A stretch of DNA of 64,000 nt, from the NCBI GenBank assembly GCA_002412765.1, contig DHVR01000005.1, positions 143,196-207,195 on the forward strand, read 5' to 3'. This document shows positions 1-8,729 of this stretch, piece by piece. This stretch comes from Leptolinea sp. UBA5203. Lineage in GTDB: Bacteria > Chloroflexota > Anaerolineae > Anaerolineales > Anaerolineaceae. The notes beneath the pieces are model-generated. The model was not told the origin of the DNA. It ran no database searches and saw only the letters and a list, made by a program, of their open reading frames with translations. A program made the translations under genes and the position numbers. How positions within the stretch are numbered: the stretch's first letter is position 1; the number at the start of each line of letters is the position of its first letter.

Positions 1-130
1 GCTGTAGATGGGGTATGAAATGAGCTGTCAACCAGAAAACTGCTTATAGAAAATTCGATTGAATAAAATCACAAGAAGGAGTACCTAGCTGATATAAGAA
101 GTGCAATATAGGAAAAATGCGAGGTGGTAA

Positions 131-481
131 ATGCATAAGTTTAAAGATGCAATTATTTTACTAATTGGTAAGTGTCCAATGCTTAGAAGTGTTTACAAAG
201 AGGATGAGGACTATTATAAAGATCTACAATATATTTTTTTTGAATCTGAATTTGTTAAATATATTATGAATGTGGCTAATCAAAGGAATAAAAAGGAATT
301 ACAGTATATTTTCACCTTTATCGAAGATATGTTAGTAAATGGAGACGAAGAAACCCAAACTATGATAAAAGTTGCAGTCATAGAAAGTTTATTTTGCGAA
401 AAAGATGAAATAATTAAAGAAGAACTAAAAAAATACTTTGGTAATTTAACAATGAAGAGTTATGAAAAATCTTTTGAATAA
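131..481 (+). CDS. Small acidic hypothetical protein, immunity-like
   Basis: A 116-residue soluble, charged protein with no signal peptide or membrane segment. A GAGGTGG ribosome site lies 3 bases before the ATG, so the start is well supported. The middle reads as helices, ending in an acidic stretch FIEDMLVNGDEE. That is reminiscent of small proteins found as orphan immunity genes near polymorphic toxins (DUF7674-like), but this is recollection, not a search result. The gene is far richer in A and T than the housekeeping genes of the window, and is followed by another AT-rich unknown and a lipoprotein whose paralogue sits behind an Rhs gene at 38.2 kb. Function unknown. Confidence 0.6.
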   Translation: MHKFKDAIILLIGKCPMLRSVYKEDEDYYKDLQYIFFESEFVKYIMNVANQRNKKELQYIFTFIEDMLVNGDEETQTMIKVAVIESLFCEKDEIIKEELKKYFGNLTMKSYEKSFE

Positions 482-495
482 ATATTAAAAATAAG

Positions 496-642
496 GTGAC
501 TAATTTATTCTTAAACCTGTGGACAATAGTTCTTCAAATTACAGAGGGAATGTCATACCAACCAACAAGGCAAGAATTTTCCTCAGAATATATGCTGATT
601 GGTCCTGTGCCGGAATTAATTATGATAATGTTTGGATGGTAA
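496..642 (+). other. Short open frame, possible 3' gene fragment
   Basis: A 48-codon frame opening at a GTG and ending TAA. Its end (...LIGPVPELIMIMFGW) reads like a real protein terminus, but there is no convincing ribosome site before the GTG. It ends 4 bases before the ATG of the next gene. It may be the remains of a small gene whose 5' part was lost, or chance. Low confidence. Confidence 0.2.
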
Positions 643-646
643 TGAA

Positions 647-1135
647 ATGGATAATTACAAGCTATATAAAGGGATTGTGAATAAAAATATTTTTGAAGAA
701 TTTGAAGAAAAACATGGTTTAAATCTATTACATCATTCGGCAAATAGTTGCAATGTTGATGATTTTTTATCTGTTGCATATACTTTATGCCCGGACTTTG
801 TTGAAATCAATGGATATATCTTCGTGTCAGATTTATTTGATGTAAACGGCGAAAATGCTAAATCAAATCTAAAAATTCTTGAGGAACAGTTTAATAATGA
901 TAAGAAACTAGTTGAGATGTGGGTTAATAGTAGAAGTGTAGGTGATTTTTTCATTGGAAAGTATACAAAATCATTGGATAATGACAGAATATTAAATGAA
1001 TTTTCTTCAACTTTAATATCATTTTGGAAAAGAAGAGTAAAAGAAATATTCCCGGACAGAAATATTGTGATTGAAGTAGGCAATGAAATAATGGGAGAAT
1101 TGGGCCTTACAATTACAATGTATCAGGCGGACTAA
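647..1135 (+). CDS. Hypothetical protein, AT-rich accessory gene
   Basis: A 162-residue soluble protein from ATG 647; a TTG at 632 is in frame, but GGATGG at 634-639 suits the ATG better. It is not recognised. It is rich in Asn, Asp, Glu and aromatic residues, with no signal peptide and no obvious catalytic motif. The size, acidity and low GC match the neighbours on both sides, and such sets are typical of immunity genes collected next to variable toxin tails. That role is inferred only from company and composition. Confidence 0.6.
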   Translation: MDNYKLYKGIVNKNIFEEFEEKHGLNLLHHSANSCNVDDFLSVAYTLCPDFVEINGYIFVSDLFDVNGENAKSNLKILEEQFNNDKKLVEMWVNSRSVGDFFIGKYTKSLDNDRILNEFSSTLISFWKRRVKEIFPDRNIVIEVGNEIMGELGLTITMYQAD

Positions 1136-1214
1136 TAAATATCTTGTCTCGGGTTAGTTTCCCTCATGACAGATCCCTTTTATCCATGAAAAAGTTTATT
1201 ATGAGGCTGAAGAG

Positions 1215-2204
1215 ATGAAAATTATTTTTGGCAGAATTATTTTCGTATTATTGATTCTATTTAGTCTGTTATTTTTATTTGGATGTACGAATACTATAAC
1301 TACAAAACAGACAAAGACTTCGACTGAAAATGTTACCGAAAGTCAAACACCTGCACAAGTAAATACAGTATCAACTCAGACACCTAGTTTGGAGGTAGAG
1401 TCAGCTACTTTAGAGTCTGGTGAACTGGAAGTTGCTACAATGGTGCCAACCATAACTGCTAATGAGATATTTACTATGATTAAAGAGAATTCGATTATTT
1501 CTTCTGACTGTAGATTCCCTTGTGTATGGGGATTTACACCTGTAGATAGGAATATGGCAGATATTGCTAAATTAATGAAGGAAATTGGACCAAATGACGA
1601 AAACAACATTGATATTGATTGTAATTACATGAAAAATGTAAATGATATTATGGTTGGATATTATGCAGATAATATTTCATTTCAATATCGGTTAAGTGAT
1701 CTGCTTTTACCAACAGGCGAATTTATATCAATAGATATTATCTCGAATGAATCGATTTACGAAAATTATTTTGATGATTATCAAATACATTCAATAATAG
1801 AGATGTTTGGAAATCCATCAGATATATTTATTGGTGTATATCCATCAAATTATCCAGAACCAATTCCTAGATTATTTGATTTGATTCTATTTTATCCAGA
1901 TGTTGGATTTTTAGTAGAATACTCATCATTGTTGCTGGATGATGAGACCTATATTGCTGGTTGTCTACATGATACAGATGATATTACAATTATTACTTGG
2001 AATCCTCAAAAAGATAAATCAATTGAAGATATAATTTCAGAATTTGATCGTGATTATTGGCGTCAAATGGATATTGACAGCTTTAAATTTCTCTATAAAA
2101 ATATCGAAAATTCTATGACTGTTGAAGATTTTGTGAACATGATATTAGATCCGAATAATCATGAATGTGTTCGCGTACCAAAGAAAGACTGGAATCATGA
2201 GTAA
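1215..2204 (+). CDS. Lipoprotein, paralogue of the one at 38.2 kb
   Basis: A 329-residue predicted lipoprotein. A hydrophobic N-terminus (residues 8-22) ends in a lipobox with Cys24 (FLFGC), followed by a Thr/Ser-rich linker to about residue 80. The mature domain opens with CRFPCVWGFTP and closes with CVRVPKKDW. The lipoprotein at 38176-39135 has the matching pattern CSLPCWWGIAVG near the start and CISTPAENW at the end, so the two are paralogues with two or three conserved cysteines. GAGG lies 8 bases before ATG 1215. It would sit on the outer face of the cytoplasmic membrane. The other copy is translationally coupled to a decayed Rhs toxin tail, so an immunity role is possible. Biochemical function unknown. 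Confidence 0.75.
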   Translation: MKIIFGRIIFVLLILFSLLFLFGCTNTITTKQTKTSTENVTESQTPAQVNTVSTQTPSLEVESATLESGELEVATMVPTITANEIFTMIKENSIISSDCRFPCVWGFTPVDRNMADIAKLMKEIGPNDENNIDIDCNYMKNVNDIMVGYYADNISFQYRLSDLLLPTGEFISIDIISNESIYENYFDDYQIHSIIEMFGNPSDIFIGVYPSNYPEPIPRLFDLILFYPDVGFLVEYSSLLLDDETYIAGCLHDTDDITIITWNPQKDKSIEDIISEFDRDYWRQMDIDSFKFLYKNIENSMTVEDFVNMILDPNNHECVRVPKKDWNHE

Positions 2205-2458
2205 TTTGAAAAGGATTGCAAACAACTTTTTTGAGTGAAATTGATTGTCCAAATCTGAATACTCTACTGGCATCGTCTTTGGCTTCTACTACAAAACTGC
2301 CAGATATTTAAAGAAAGGCGAGAACCACACAACCGAATGGGAGATCCAATCCAAGACGAAGGGCGATGGACTGTGTAACTGCCTGGAGATGACCCCCATA
2401 CGTCGACTGCACATCAGACACCCCCCTGCTTTCATTTTCTTTGTTTTTAACCGTGATG

Positions 2459-2464
2459 TATAAT
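2459..2464 (+). promoter_or_regulatory. TATAAT box giving a probable leaderless mRNA
   Basis: A consensus TATAAT ends 10 bases before the ATG at 2475. The -35 region is weak (TTTCTT at 17 bp spacing), and there is no Shine-Dalgarno sequence in the AT-rich stretch before the ATG. Transcription would start about 3-5 bases from the start codon. This is inference from sequence only. The rest of 2205-2474 holds one open frame with no ribosome site and no recognisable product. Confidence 0.4.
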
Positions 2465-2474
2465 TATTTTTACA

Positions 2475-5135
2475 ATGTCTGAATCCCTGCTGCTCACGAA
2501 ACTTTATATTCCTCCACCCCGATTAAAGGTGATCCTGCGCCCGCGCTTGATTTTGCGATTGAACGATGGCATCCACGGCAAGCTTTGCCTTGTCTCTGCT
2601 CCCGCAGGCTTCGGTAAAACCACTCTGGTGGCTGAGTGGGTTGCGACTTGTGGGCTGCCGGTCGCCTGGCTGTCCCTGGACGAGGGGGATCATGACCCTT
2701 CCCGTTTTTTAACCTACCTCGTGGCTGCCTTGCAGACGATTTTGCCGAAGGTAGGGGAAGGAGTTTCAGTACTGCTGCAATCCTCTCAGCCGCCTGCCAT
2801 CGAATCGATTCTGACCAGCCTGCTTAACGAAATCAGCAGCGTGACGGAGCATTTTGTCCTGGTGCTGGACGACTACCATGCCATGGATTCCAGGCCAGTT
2901 GATGAGATACTGACCTTCCTGGTGGATCATCTGCCTGCCCGGATGCATGTGCTGATCGCCACGCGTGAGGATCCACCCCTGCCTCTGGCCCGTCTGCGTG
3001 CCCGCGGTCAGTTGACCGAATTGCGTGTCGCCGACTTGCGTTTTACGCCTGCCGAAGCTACTGATTTTCTCAATCAGGTGATGCACTTGAACCTCTCAAT
3101 AGAGGATATTACCGCCCTGGAAACGCGCACGGAAGGTTGGATCGCGGGTCTGCAATTGGCTGCCCTCGCGATGCAGGGCTCGGAAGAACCCACCAACTTT
3201 ATCCAGGCTTTTACTGGCAGCCATCATTTCATCCTGGACTATTTGATTGAAGAAGTCCTGCAGCAGCAGCCCGAAGATGTTCAAACTTTCCTGTTAAGGA
3301 CATCCATTCTTGACCGTATGTGCGGCCCGTTGTGTGATGCTGTTTTAGGGCATCCTTCCATTTCAGGGCAAGAAACCCTAGAGATGCTTGAACGGGCCAA
3401 CCTTTTCATCGTACCGCTGGATAGCGAACGGCGTTGGTACCGTTATCACCATCTCTTTGGTGATTTGCTGCGGCAACGATACCAGCAGAGCGCAGGAAAA
3501 TCTCCGTTGGATGGAAGCGCTGACATCGCTGAATTAAATATCCGTGCCAGCCAATGGTTTGAGGAGAATGGCCTGGGCATTGAGGCATTTCATCATGCTG
3601 CTGTGGCCAAGGATATGGATCGTGCTGAGCGTCTTATGGAGGGAAAAGGAATCCCTCTTCACTTGAGCAGTACAATAACCACGATCCTGAATTGGTTGGC
3701 ATCCCTGCCGACATCGACGAAGGATGCCAGGCCGTTGCTGTGGGTGAGATCTGCAACGATGCTGTTGATTAACGGACAATCCACAGGTGTTGAAGAAAAG
3801 CTTCAAGCGGGAGAGAAAGCGATAACGGCCTGCTTGAATGGCGCCGAGCCAGATGAAAAATACCGCGATCTGATCGGACAAATTGCTGCGGCCAGGGCAA
3901 CTTTGGCGCTTTCTCTGTATCAGGTAGGAGAAATTATTTCCCAATCGCAGCGCGCCATGGAGTACCTGGCGCCCGATAACCTTGCTTATCGCTTTACTGC
4001 TATCTGGACATTGGCTAATGCCTATCTTATTCAGGGAAACCGTACAGAGGCTGGTGAAACCTTTATAAAAGCTGTAGAAATCAGCCGGATATCTGGGGAA
4101 CCTATCTCCATAATATTAGCACTTAGCGGTCTGGCCCAAGTGCAGGAATTGGAAAATCAGCTGTATTCGGCTGAGGAGGCTTACAGGCAAGTCCTGCAAT
4201 TGGTTGGTGAGCTTCCCCTGCCAAATGCCTGTGTAGCAGAATTGGGCCTTGCTCGGATCTATTATGAATGGAATGACCTGAGTGCCGCTGAACTGCACGG
4301 TCAACAAAGCCTTAAACTGGCGCGGCAGTATGACAGGGTCATTGATCGATCCATAATGTCTGATGTGTTTCTCGCCCGTCTGAAATTAGCCCAGGGAGAT
4401 GTGGCTGGTGCGGCTGCCTTGATCACCGGAGCGGAGGAATCGGTTCGCCGATTAAATTTTGTGGAGCGCATGCCTGATCTGGCTGCTGCGAAAGTGCTTG
4501 TTCTGATTCGACAGGGAGATTTATCAGCAGCGGCACATCTCGCAACGGCACATAATCTTCACCTTAGTCAAGCCAGGGTTTATCTGGCGGAGGGAAATCC
4601 GTCTGCGGCATTGGCGAACCTGGAGCCGTTGCTTCCGCAGATGGAAGCGCAGGGTTGGGTAGACGAATATCTCAAGGTCATGATTCTCCAGTCGCTTGTG
4701 CTCCATGCGAATGGGGAAAAGGACAAGGCGCTGCAATGGCTGGGCAAGGCGCTGAGACTGGCAGAGCCGGGCGGCTTTATCCGTATCTTTGTCGACGAAG
4801 GTACCCCGATGGTTTCACTTTTACTGGATGCAGCCTCTGAAGGAATAAGGCCGGACTATATCAGGAAGTTACTGTCCGCATTTGAAGCGGAGAATCAGAA
4901 AAGTGAAGATAAACCTGTGTCATTCCCTGCCCAATATCCTATCGGGCCATTGAGCCACCGTGAGTTAGAAATACTGAAACTGATTGCGAGGGGACTCTCG
5001 AATCGTGAGATAGGCGAGCGGCTTTTCCTCGCCCTGGACACGATCAAAGGGCATAACCGCAGAATTTTTGATAAACTGCAAGTGCAAAACCGCACTGAAG
5101 CCATAGCCCGCGCCCGTGAAATGGATTTGTTGTAA
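2475..5135 (+). CDS. MalT-type large LuxR family transcriptional regulator
   Basis: An 886-residue regulator of the LAL (MalT-like) class. The N-terminus has a STAND-type ATPase with Walker A SAPAGFGKTT at residues 41-50 and a Walker B-like VLVLDDYH near residue 130. The middle (roughly 380-800) consists of TPR-like helical repeats expected to bind an inducer or protein. The last 65 residues form a LuxR helix-turn-helix with SHRELEILKLIARGLSNREI. The full family length is present and the frame is intact. Such proteins bind DNA as ATP-dependent oligomers once induced. The following genes (small protein, DUF4386 pair) are on the same strand and plausible targets. The start has no ribosome site but sits just downstream of a TATAAT. 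Confidence 0.92.
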   Translation: MSESLLLTKLYIPPPRLKVILRPRLILRLNDGIHGKLCLVSAPAGFGKTTLVAEWVATCGLPVAWLSLDEGDHDPSRFLTYLVAALQTILPKVGEGVSVLLQSSQPPAIESILTSLLNEISSVTEHFVLVLDDYHAMDSRPVDEILTFLVDHLPARMHVLIATREDPPLPLARLRARGQLTELRVADLRFTPAEATDFLNQVMHLNLSIEDITALETRTEGWIAGLQLAALAMQGSEEPTNFIQAFTGSHHFILDYLIEEVLQQQPEDVQTFLLRTSILDRMCGPLCDAVLGHPSISGQETLEMLERANLFIVPLDSERRWYRYHHLFGDLLRQRYQQSAGKSPLDGSADIAELNIRASQWFEENGLGIEAFHHAAVAKDMDRAERLMEGKGIPLHLSSTITTILNWLASLPTSTKDARPLLWVRSATMLLINGQSTGVEEKLQAGEKAITACLNGAEPDEKYRDLIGQIAAARATLALSLYQVGEIISQSQRAMEYLAPDNLAYRFTAIWTLANAYLIQGNRTEAGETFIKAVEISRISGEPISIILALSGLAQVQELENQLYSAEEAYRQVLQLVGELPLPNACVAELGLARIYYEWNDLSAAELHGQQSLKLARQYDRVIDRSIMSDVFLARLKLAQGDVAGAAALITGAEESVRRLNFVERMPDLAAAKVLVLIRQGDLSAAAHLATAHNLHLSQARVYLAEGNPSAALANLEPLLPQMEAQGWVDEYLKVMILQSLVLHANGEKDKALQWLGKALRLAEPGGFIRIFVDEGTPMVSLLLDAASEGIRPDYIRKLLSAFEAENQKSEDKPVSFPAQYPIGPLSHRELEILKLIARGLSNREIGERLFLALDTIKGHNRRIFDKLQVQNRTEAIARAREMDLL

Positions 5136-5296
5136 AGTTTAAATTCCCCCCAACACTTCTTCGCAATAATCCCAATAACCAACACTCAATAACAACACTA
5201 AAGTGTCTGTTCGTTAACACTGCGCATGGCCTATTATTCATGTGCATAGATCAAGCGGCATGGACTGTAATTCAAGGACGCAAAAGGTACAAAGCG

Positions 5297-5581
5297 ATGT
5301 CAATCAATTCTGGCCCAGCAAATAATACAAATCTTCCCAGGGTTTACCAGATCAGGCTCAAGGGCCATTTGGGTTCTCAGTGGACAGACTGGTTTGAGGG
5401 CATGACCATTACGTTGGAAGAGAACGGCGAAACGCTTTTATCCGGACAGGTGATTGATCAGGCTGCGTTGCATGGCTTGCTCAAAAAAGTGCGTGATTTA
5501 GGAATGCCATTGATCTCGGTTTGTTCAGATCAATCAGATGATAAAGGGTTATCAAGTTCAATAAAGGAGATTTTAAAATGA
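5297..5581 (+). CDS. Small conserved companion of LuxR/DUF4386 genes
   Basis: A 94-residue soluble protein from ATG 5297; the frame is open back to 5240, but protein-like sequence begins after this ATG. The core YQIRLKGHLGSQWTDWF, then TITLEENGETLLSG and a C-terminal helix-strand, looks like a compact alpha/beta fold with two aromatic-rich strands. I recall similar small proteins beside MalT-type LuxR regulators and DUF4386 proteins in Chloroflexota and Firmicutes. It overlaps the next gene by ATGA, implying coupled translation. Function not known. Confidence 0.75.
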   Translation: MSINSGPANNTNLPRVYQIRLKGHLGSQWTDWFEGMTITLEENGETLLSGQVIDQAALHGLLKKVRDLGMPLISVCSDQSDDKGLSSSIKEILK

Positions 5582-6279
5582 ATTCGATCAAGAAAACAGC
5601 AAGAACAGCAGGATTTCTCTATTTAAGCTATATAGTCTTTCAAGTCCTGCCAGACATTATTGGTAGTTCGAAATTGGTGGTGTACGGAGATGCCGCGACA
5701 ACCGCCCAAAACATTACGGCCTTTGGAGGGCTGTTTCGGATTGGCTTTATGGCTGATCTACTCGCGGCTGTGTTGTTTCTGTTGACGGCCTGGTCTTTAT
5801 ATGTGTTATTAAAGCCTGCTAATAAAAACATAGCCTTACTTTTCTTGTTATTGAACCTGGGTGGAGTTGCCATTCAATGTTCCAGCGATCTTTTTATGAT
5901 TGCCAGCCAACTGCTTCTGAATGACGCTGAACTTTTAAAAGCATTCCCGATCGATCAATTGCAGGCAATGGCAATGATATTCTTGAATATAAGAGAAAAC
6001 GGGTTCATGATCGCCCAGCTATTTTATGGTGCCTGGCTATTCCCGCTTGGTTACGTGGTTTACAAGTCGGGCATGTTTCCTAAAATTTTTGGAATTGTGT
6101 TGATGGTTCATTGTGTTGTCTGGCTGACGAATTTTTTGATGTTCTTCTTTTTCCCGGATTTCGATGCAATTCATTATGTGAGTTATCCGATTGGATTTAT
6201 TTCGGAATTTGGACTTTCCTTATGGCTTGTAATCATGGGCGCCAGGGAACCCAAACCAGCGATTGCTCTTAATCAATAG
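5578..6279 (+). CDS. DUF4386 family membrane protein
   Basis: A 233-residue integral membrane protein with about six hydrophobic segments and the DUF4386 hallmark start (KKTARTAGFLYLSYIV). An AAGGAG site precedes the ATG, and the gene overlaps the previous one by ATGA. It ends LSLWLVIMGAREPKPA; an almost identical tail occurs again at 7123-7190 in front of another gene, evidence of local duplication. Members are often next to LuxR-type regulators. The biochemical role of the family is not established. Confidence 0.85.
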   Translation: MNSIKKTARTAGFLYLSYIVFQVLPDIIGSSKLVVYGDAATTAQNITAFGGLFRIGFMADLLAAVLFLLTAWSLYVLLKPANKNIALLFLLLNLGGVAIQCSSDLFMIASQLLLNDAELLKAFPIDQLQAMAMIFLNIRENGFMIAQLFYGAWLFPLGYVVYKSGMFPKIFGIVLMVHCVVWLTNFLMFFFFPDFDAIHYVSYPIGFISEFGLSLWLVIMGAREPKPAIALNQ

Positions 6280-6321
6280 GAGAAATGATGGCTTCCAGAA
6301 AAAAACAAATAGGAGAACAAA

Positions 6322-7068
6322 ATGAACACGTACAGTATAAGTAATTCAAGAAAAAGCGCTCGAATCACAGGGATCCTGTTCATTCTGGGAACTGTACCGG
6401 TGATGGTCGCGATGGCCTTGTGGGGCCAGTCCGTCTCATCCCCGGACTACCTGTCTCTGATGGCAGCACACAGGTATGAGGTCTTGCTTCTTGCACTTAG
6501 CACCATTTTCATGGGTTTGGCCTGTGCTGGTATCGGTATCTCGATGTACCCGATCCTCAAACCCTATGACGAGACACTGGCTTTGGGAGTGGTTGGTTTC
6601 CGTGTTATGGAAGGGACCCTCCAGGTCATAAGTGCCGTCAGCCTGGCGGTTTTGTTGGCTTTGAGCCAGGAATTTGTTAATTCCGGCAGCCCAGCCGATT
6701 CCTTTTATCAGCCTGCGGCAGCAGTAATCAAATCGGTTAGGGAATGGATGAATAACGGATTCTACCTTTTTCCCTGGTGTACTGGGGCTGCCATCTACTA
6801 TACCGTATTTTACAGAACCAGGCTTCTGCCCCGCTGGCTTTCTGTATGGGGTCTATTGGGTCTTCTGTTGATGTTGGTAGGCGCCTTATGCGGGATGTTT
6901 GGATTGATTCACGCATTTTCTCCGACTCAGATGCTTCTTATGTTTCCTATCATGTTGCAGGAGATGGTGCTGGCCGTCTGGCTGATCGTCAAGGGATACA
7001 ATCCGTCTGTAAGTGCTGCCGGGTCTGGCATGGTTGATAGGAATCAGGAAAAAAATGGATACAAATAA
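6322..7068 (+). CDS. DUF4386 family membrane protein, second copy
   Basis: A 248-residue membrane protein with six to seven hydrophobic segments, starting NSRKSARITGILFILGTVP, a DUF4386-type opening. An AGGAG site precedes ATG 6322. It is only moderately similar to its upstream neighbour (different loops and C-terminus), so this is an older paralogue rather than a fresh duplication. It presumably belongs to the same transcription unit as 5297-6279. No enzymatic motif is visible. Confidence 0.82.
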   Translation: MNTYSISNSRKSARITGILFILGTVPVMVAMALWGQSVSSPDYLSLMAAHRYEVLLLALSTIFMGLACAGIGISMYPILKPYDETLALGVVGFRVMEGTLQVISAVSLAVLLALSQEFVNSGSPADSFYQPAAAVIKSVREWMNNGFYLFPWCTGAAIYYTVFYRTRLLPRWLSVWGLLGLLLMLVGALCGMFGLIHAFSPTQMLLMFPIMLQEMVLAVWLIVKGYNPSVSAAGSGMVDRNQEKNGYK

Positions 7069-7122
7069 AAGATGCCTCAATGGTACAAGGTTCTCAACCA
7101 CACCTATTGACCTAAGAGGTAA

Positions 7123-7175
7123 ACTTTCCTTATGGCTTGGAATCATGGGCGCAAGGGAACCGAAACCAGCACTAA
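7123..7175 (+). repeat. Partial copy of the upstream DUF4386 gene 3' end
   Basis: About 53 bases here match 6213-6265, the end of the first DUF4386 gene, with only a few differences (the encoded tail reads SLWLGIMGAREPKPA in place of SLWLVIMGAREPKPA). It lies between two genes and is in frame with the following one but upstream of that gene's best ribosome site. It is probably the relic of a third DUF4386 copy that was deleted. Confidence 0.7.
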
Positions 7176-7231
7176 AATTCGATCAGAAAAAAATGACTAC
7201 TGTCATGCAAAATACAAAAGGAGACCAGAAG

Positions 7232-7672
7232 ATGGCTGGTTCAAAAGGAATTTGGAAAAGAGCATTCACCCTGGCACTCGCGGGTGGGTTAGCATTTTGG
7301 GCAACCAACTTCGCCATTTCTCGGACTCCCATCGCAGCGGAATATAGGGCTGCACTTTCAATCTCATATTATCCAATGCTACTTGAGTCCTTGATAGGCG
7401 GCTTGATCATAGGACTGTGTGTCAGTTATTGCCTGCTTCGTTTCTTTGATAAAATTCCAGGAAACGGTCCAATTCTAAAATCTGCATTTCTCAGCTTCAT
7501 CATTCTGATCCTTGTAACATTTTTGATTGGTGGGCCATCAGCTTATTTTGAGACCAACGATATTTGGCGTTATTTTACAATTGGCACAAGTTTTAACATT
7601 ATCCGGATTCTTGCCCTTGGAATTGTGGTTGGGTATCTATACAATGAACACATCAGTGAGGTGAGTAAATGA
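7232..7672 (+). CDS. Four-helix membrane protein, unknown
   Basis: A 146-residue protein with four hydrophobic segments (starting GIWKRAFTLALAGGLAFW). The frame is open from 7013, but AGGAG at 7219-7223 places the start at ATG 7232, and the upstream extension is the relic DUF4386 tail. A GGLIIGLCVSY segment and a polar loop with DKIPGN precede the third helix. It ends in an ATGA overlap with the oxidoreductase gene, so the two are co-translated. No family is recognised with confidence. Confidence 0.7.
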   Translation: MAGSKGIWKRAFTLALAGGLAFWATNFAISRTPIAAEYRAALSISYYPMLLESLIGGLIIGLCVSYCLLRFFDKIPGNGPILKSAFLSFIILILVTFLIGGPSAYFETNDIWRYFTIGTSFNIIRILALGIVVGYLYNEHISEVSK

Positions 7673-8616
7673 AAGCCATTGTGTGTACTAAATACGGACT
7701 ACCGGAAGTCCTGCAAATCAAGGAAGTAGAAAAGCCTACTCCAAAAGATAATGAAGTACTGATAAAGATTCATACGTCAGCAGTGACAGTTTCGGACTGT
7801 ATAGTTCGAAGTGGTAAAGTAAATATCTTGCTATGGATCCCCATGCGCATATTTATCGGTTTCAAAAGACCAAGAAAACCTGTACTAGGTTTAGAGTTAG
7901 CCGGAGAAATTGAAGCAATAGGCAAAGATGTAAAACGATTTAAAAAAGGTGACCAGATTTTTGCATCTACCGGCAAGCATTTTGGTGCTTATGCCGAGTA
8001 CGCTTGTCTGCCTGAAGACGGAGTGTGCATGCCACAAGACAGTATTATGGCATTAAAACCGTCCAATGTAACCTATGAGGAAGCCGCTGCTGTTCCTTCC
8101 CGAGGAACTTTAGCATTGTATTTTCTCAAGAAAGGAAATATCCTGAAAGGACAAAAAGTTCTCATCTATGGAGCTTCTGGAGGGGTAGGTACTTTTGCGG
8201 TACAGCTTGCCAGGCACTTTGGGGCGGAAGTTACCGGGGTATGCAGTACTACAAATTTAGAATTGGTAAAATCTCTGGGAGCCGATACGGTAGTTGATTA
8301 CACAAAAGAGGATTTTACGAATAGAGGAGAATCTTATGATTTTATCTTTGATGCCGTTGGAAAAAGATATAGCTCAAAACTACAGTACAAAAAAGCGCTA
8401 ACTCCGACCGGGAAATTCATATCAGTCGATGAGGGGACACCAAAGTTATATCTGGAAGATTTATTCTTAATCAAGGAGTTGGTTGAAGCGGGAAAGATAA
8501 AACCGGTCATTGATAGAGTCTATCCGTTGGAACAAATCGTCGAGGCGCACAGGTATGTCGAAAAAGGACACAAAAAGGGAAATGTCGTCATCACGGTGGA
8601 ACATAGTAACAAATGA
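7669..8616 (+). CDS. NAD(P)-dependent MDR oxidoreductase (quinone reductase-like)
   Basis: A 315-residue medium-chain dehydrogenase/reductase. It has an N-terminal GroES-like fold (residues 1-120, GLELAGEIEAIG) and a Rossmann domain with a nucleotide motif near YGASGGVGTFAVQLAR, followed by VVDYTKEDF. The structural-zinc cysteine cluster of classical alcohol dehydrogenases is missing, placing it with zinc-independent quinone oxidoreductases. It probably reduces an activated carbonyl or quinone in the cytoplasm; the substrate is unknown. It overlaps the membrane protein upstream by ATGA. Confidence 0.88.
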   Translation: MKAIVCTKYGLPEVLQIKEVEKPTPKDNEVLIKIHTSAVTVSDCIVRSGKVNILLWIPMRIFIGFKRPRKPVLGLELAGEIEAIGKDVKRFKKGDQIFASTGKHFGAYAEYACLPEDGVCMPQDSIMALKPSNVTYEEAAAVPSRGTLALYFLKKGNILKGQKVLIYGASGGVGTFAVQLARHFGAEVTGVCSTTNLELVKSLGADTVVDYTKEDFTNRGESYDFIFDAVGKRYSSKLQYKKALTPTGKFISVDEGTPKLYLEDLFLIKELVEAGKIKPVIDRVYPLEQIVEAHRYVEKGHKKGNVVITVEHSNK

Positions 8617-8641
8617 CGATCTTTATTCATTCACTGCATTT

Positions 8642-8678
8642 TTCCATTGAACTGCACCCTTTGTGCAGTTTAATGGAA
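8642..8678. terminator. Strong hairpin after the oxidoreductase gene
   Basis: A 16-bp stem (8642-8657 with 8663-8678, one G-T wobble) around the 5-base loop CCTTT, starting 26 bases after the stop codon of the MDR gene. There is no clear T run on either side, so it may be an RNA-stabilising or factor-dependent terminator structure rather than a classical intrinsic terminator. Confidence 0.5.
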
Positions 8679-8729
8679 CACATGGGGCGCATTGCCTTAT
8701 AAATGTATTAGAGAGAGAACGTAAAAGCA

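Noticed and set aside
2245..2463. 72-codon frame upstream of the LuxR gene
   Set aside because: TTG start without ribosome site, no recognisable domain, and the frame runs into the promoter-like region.
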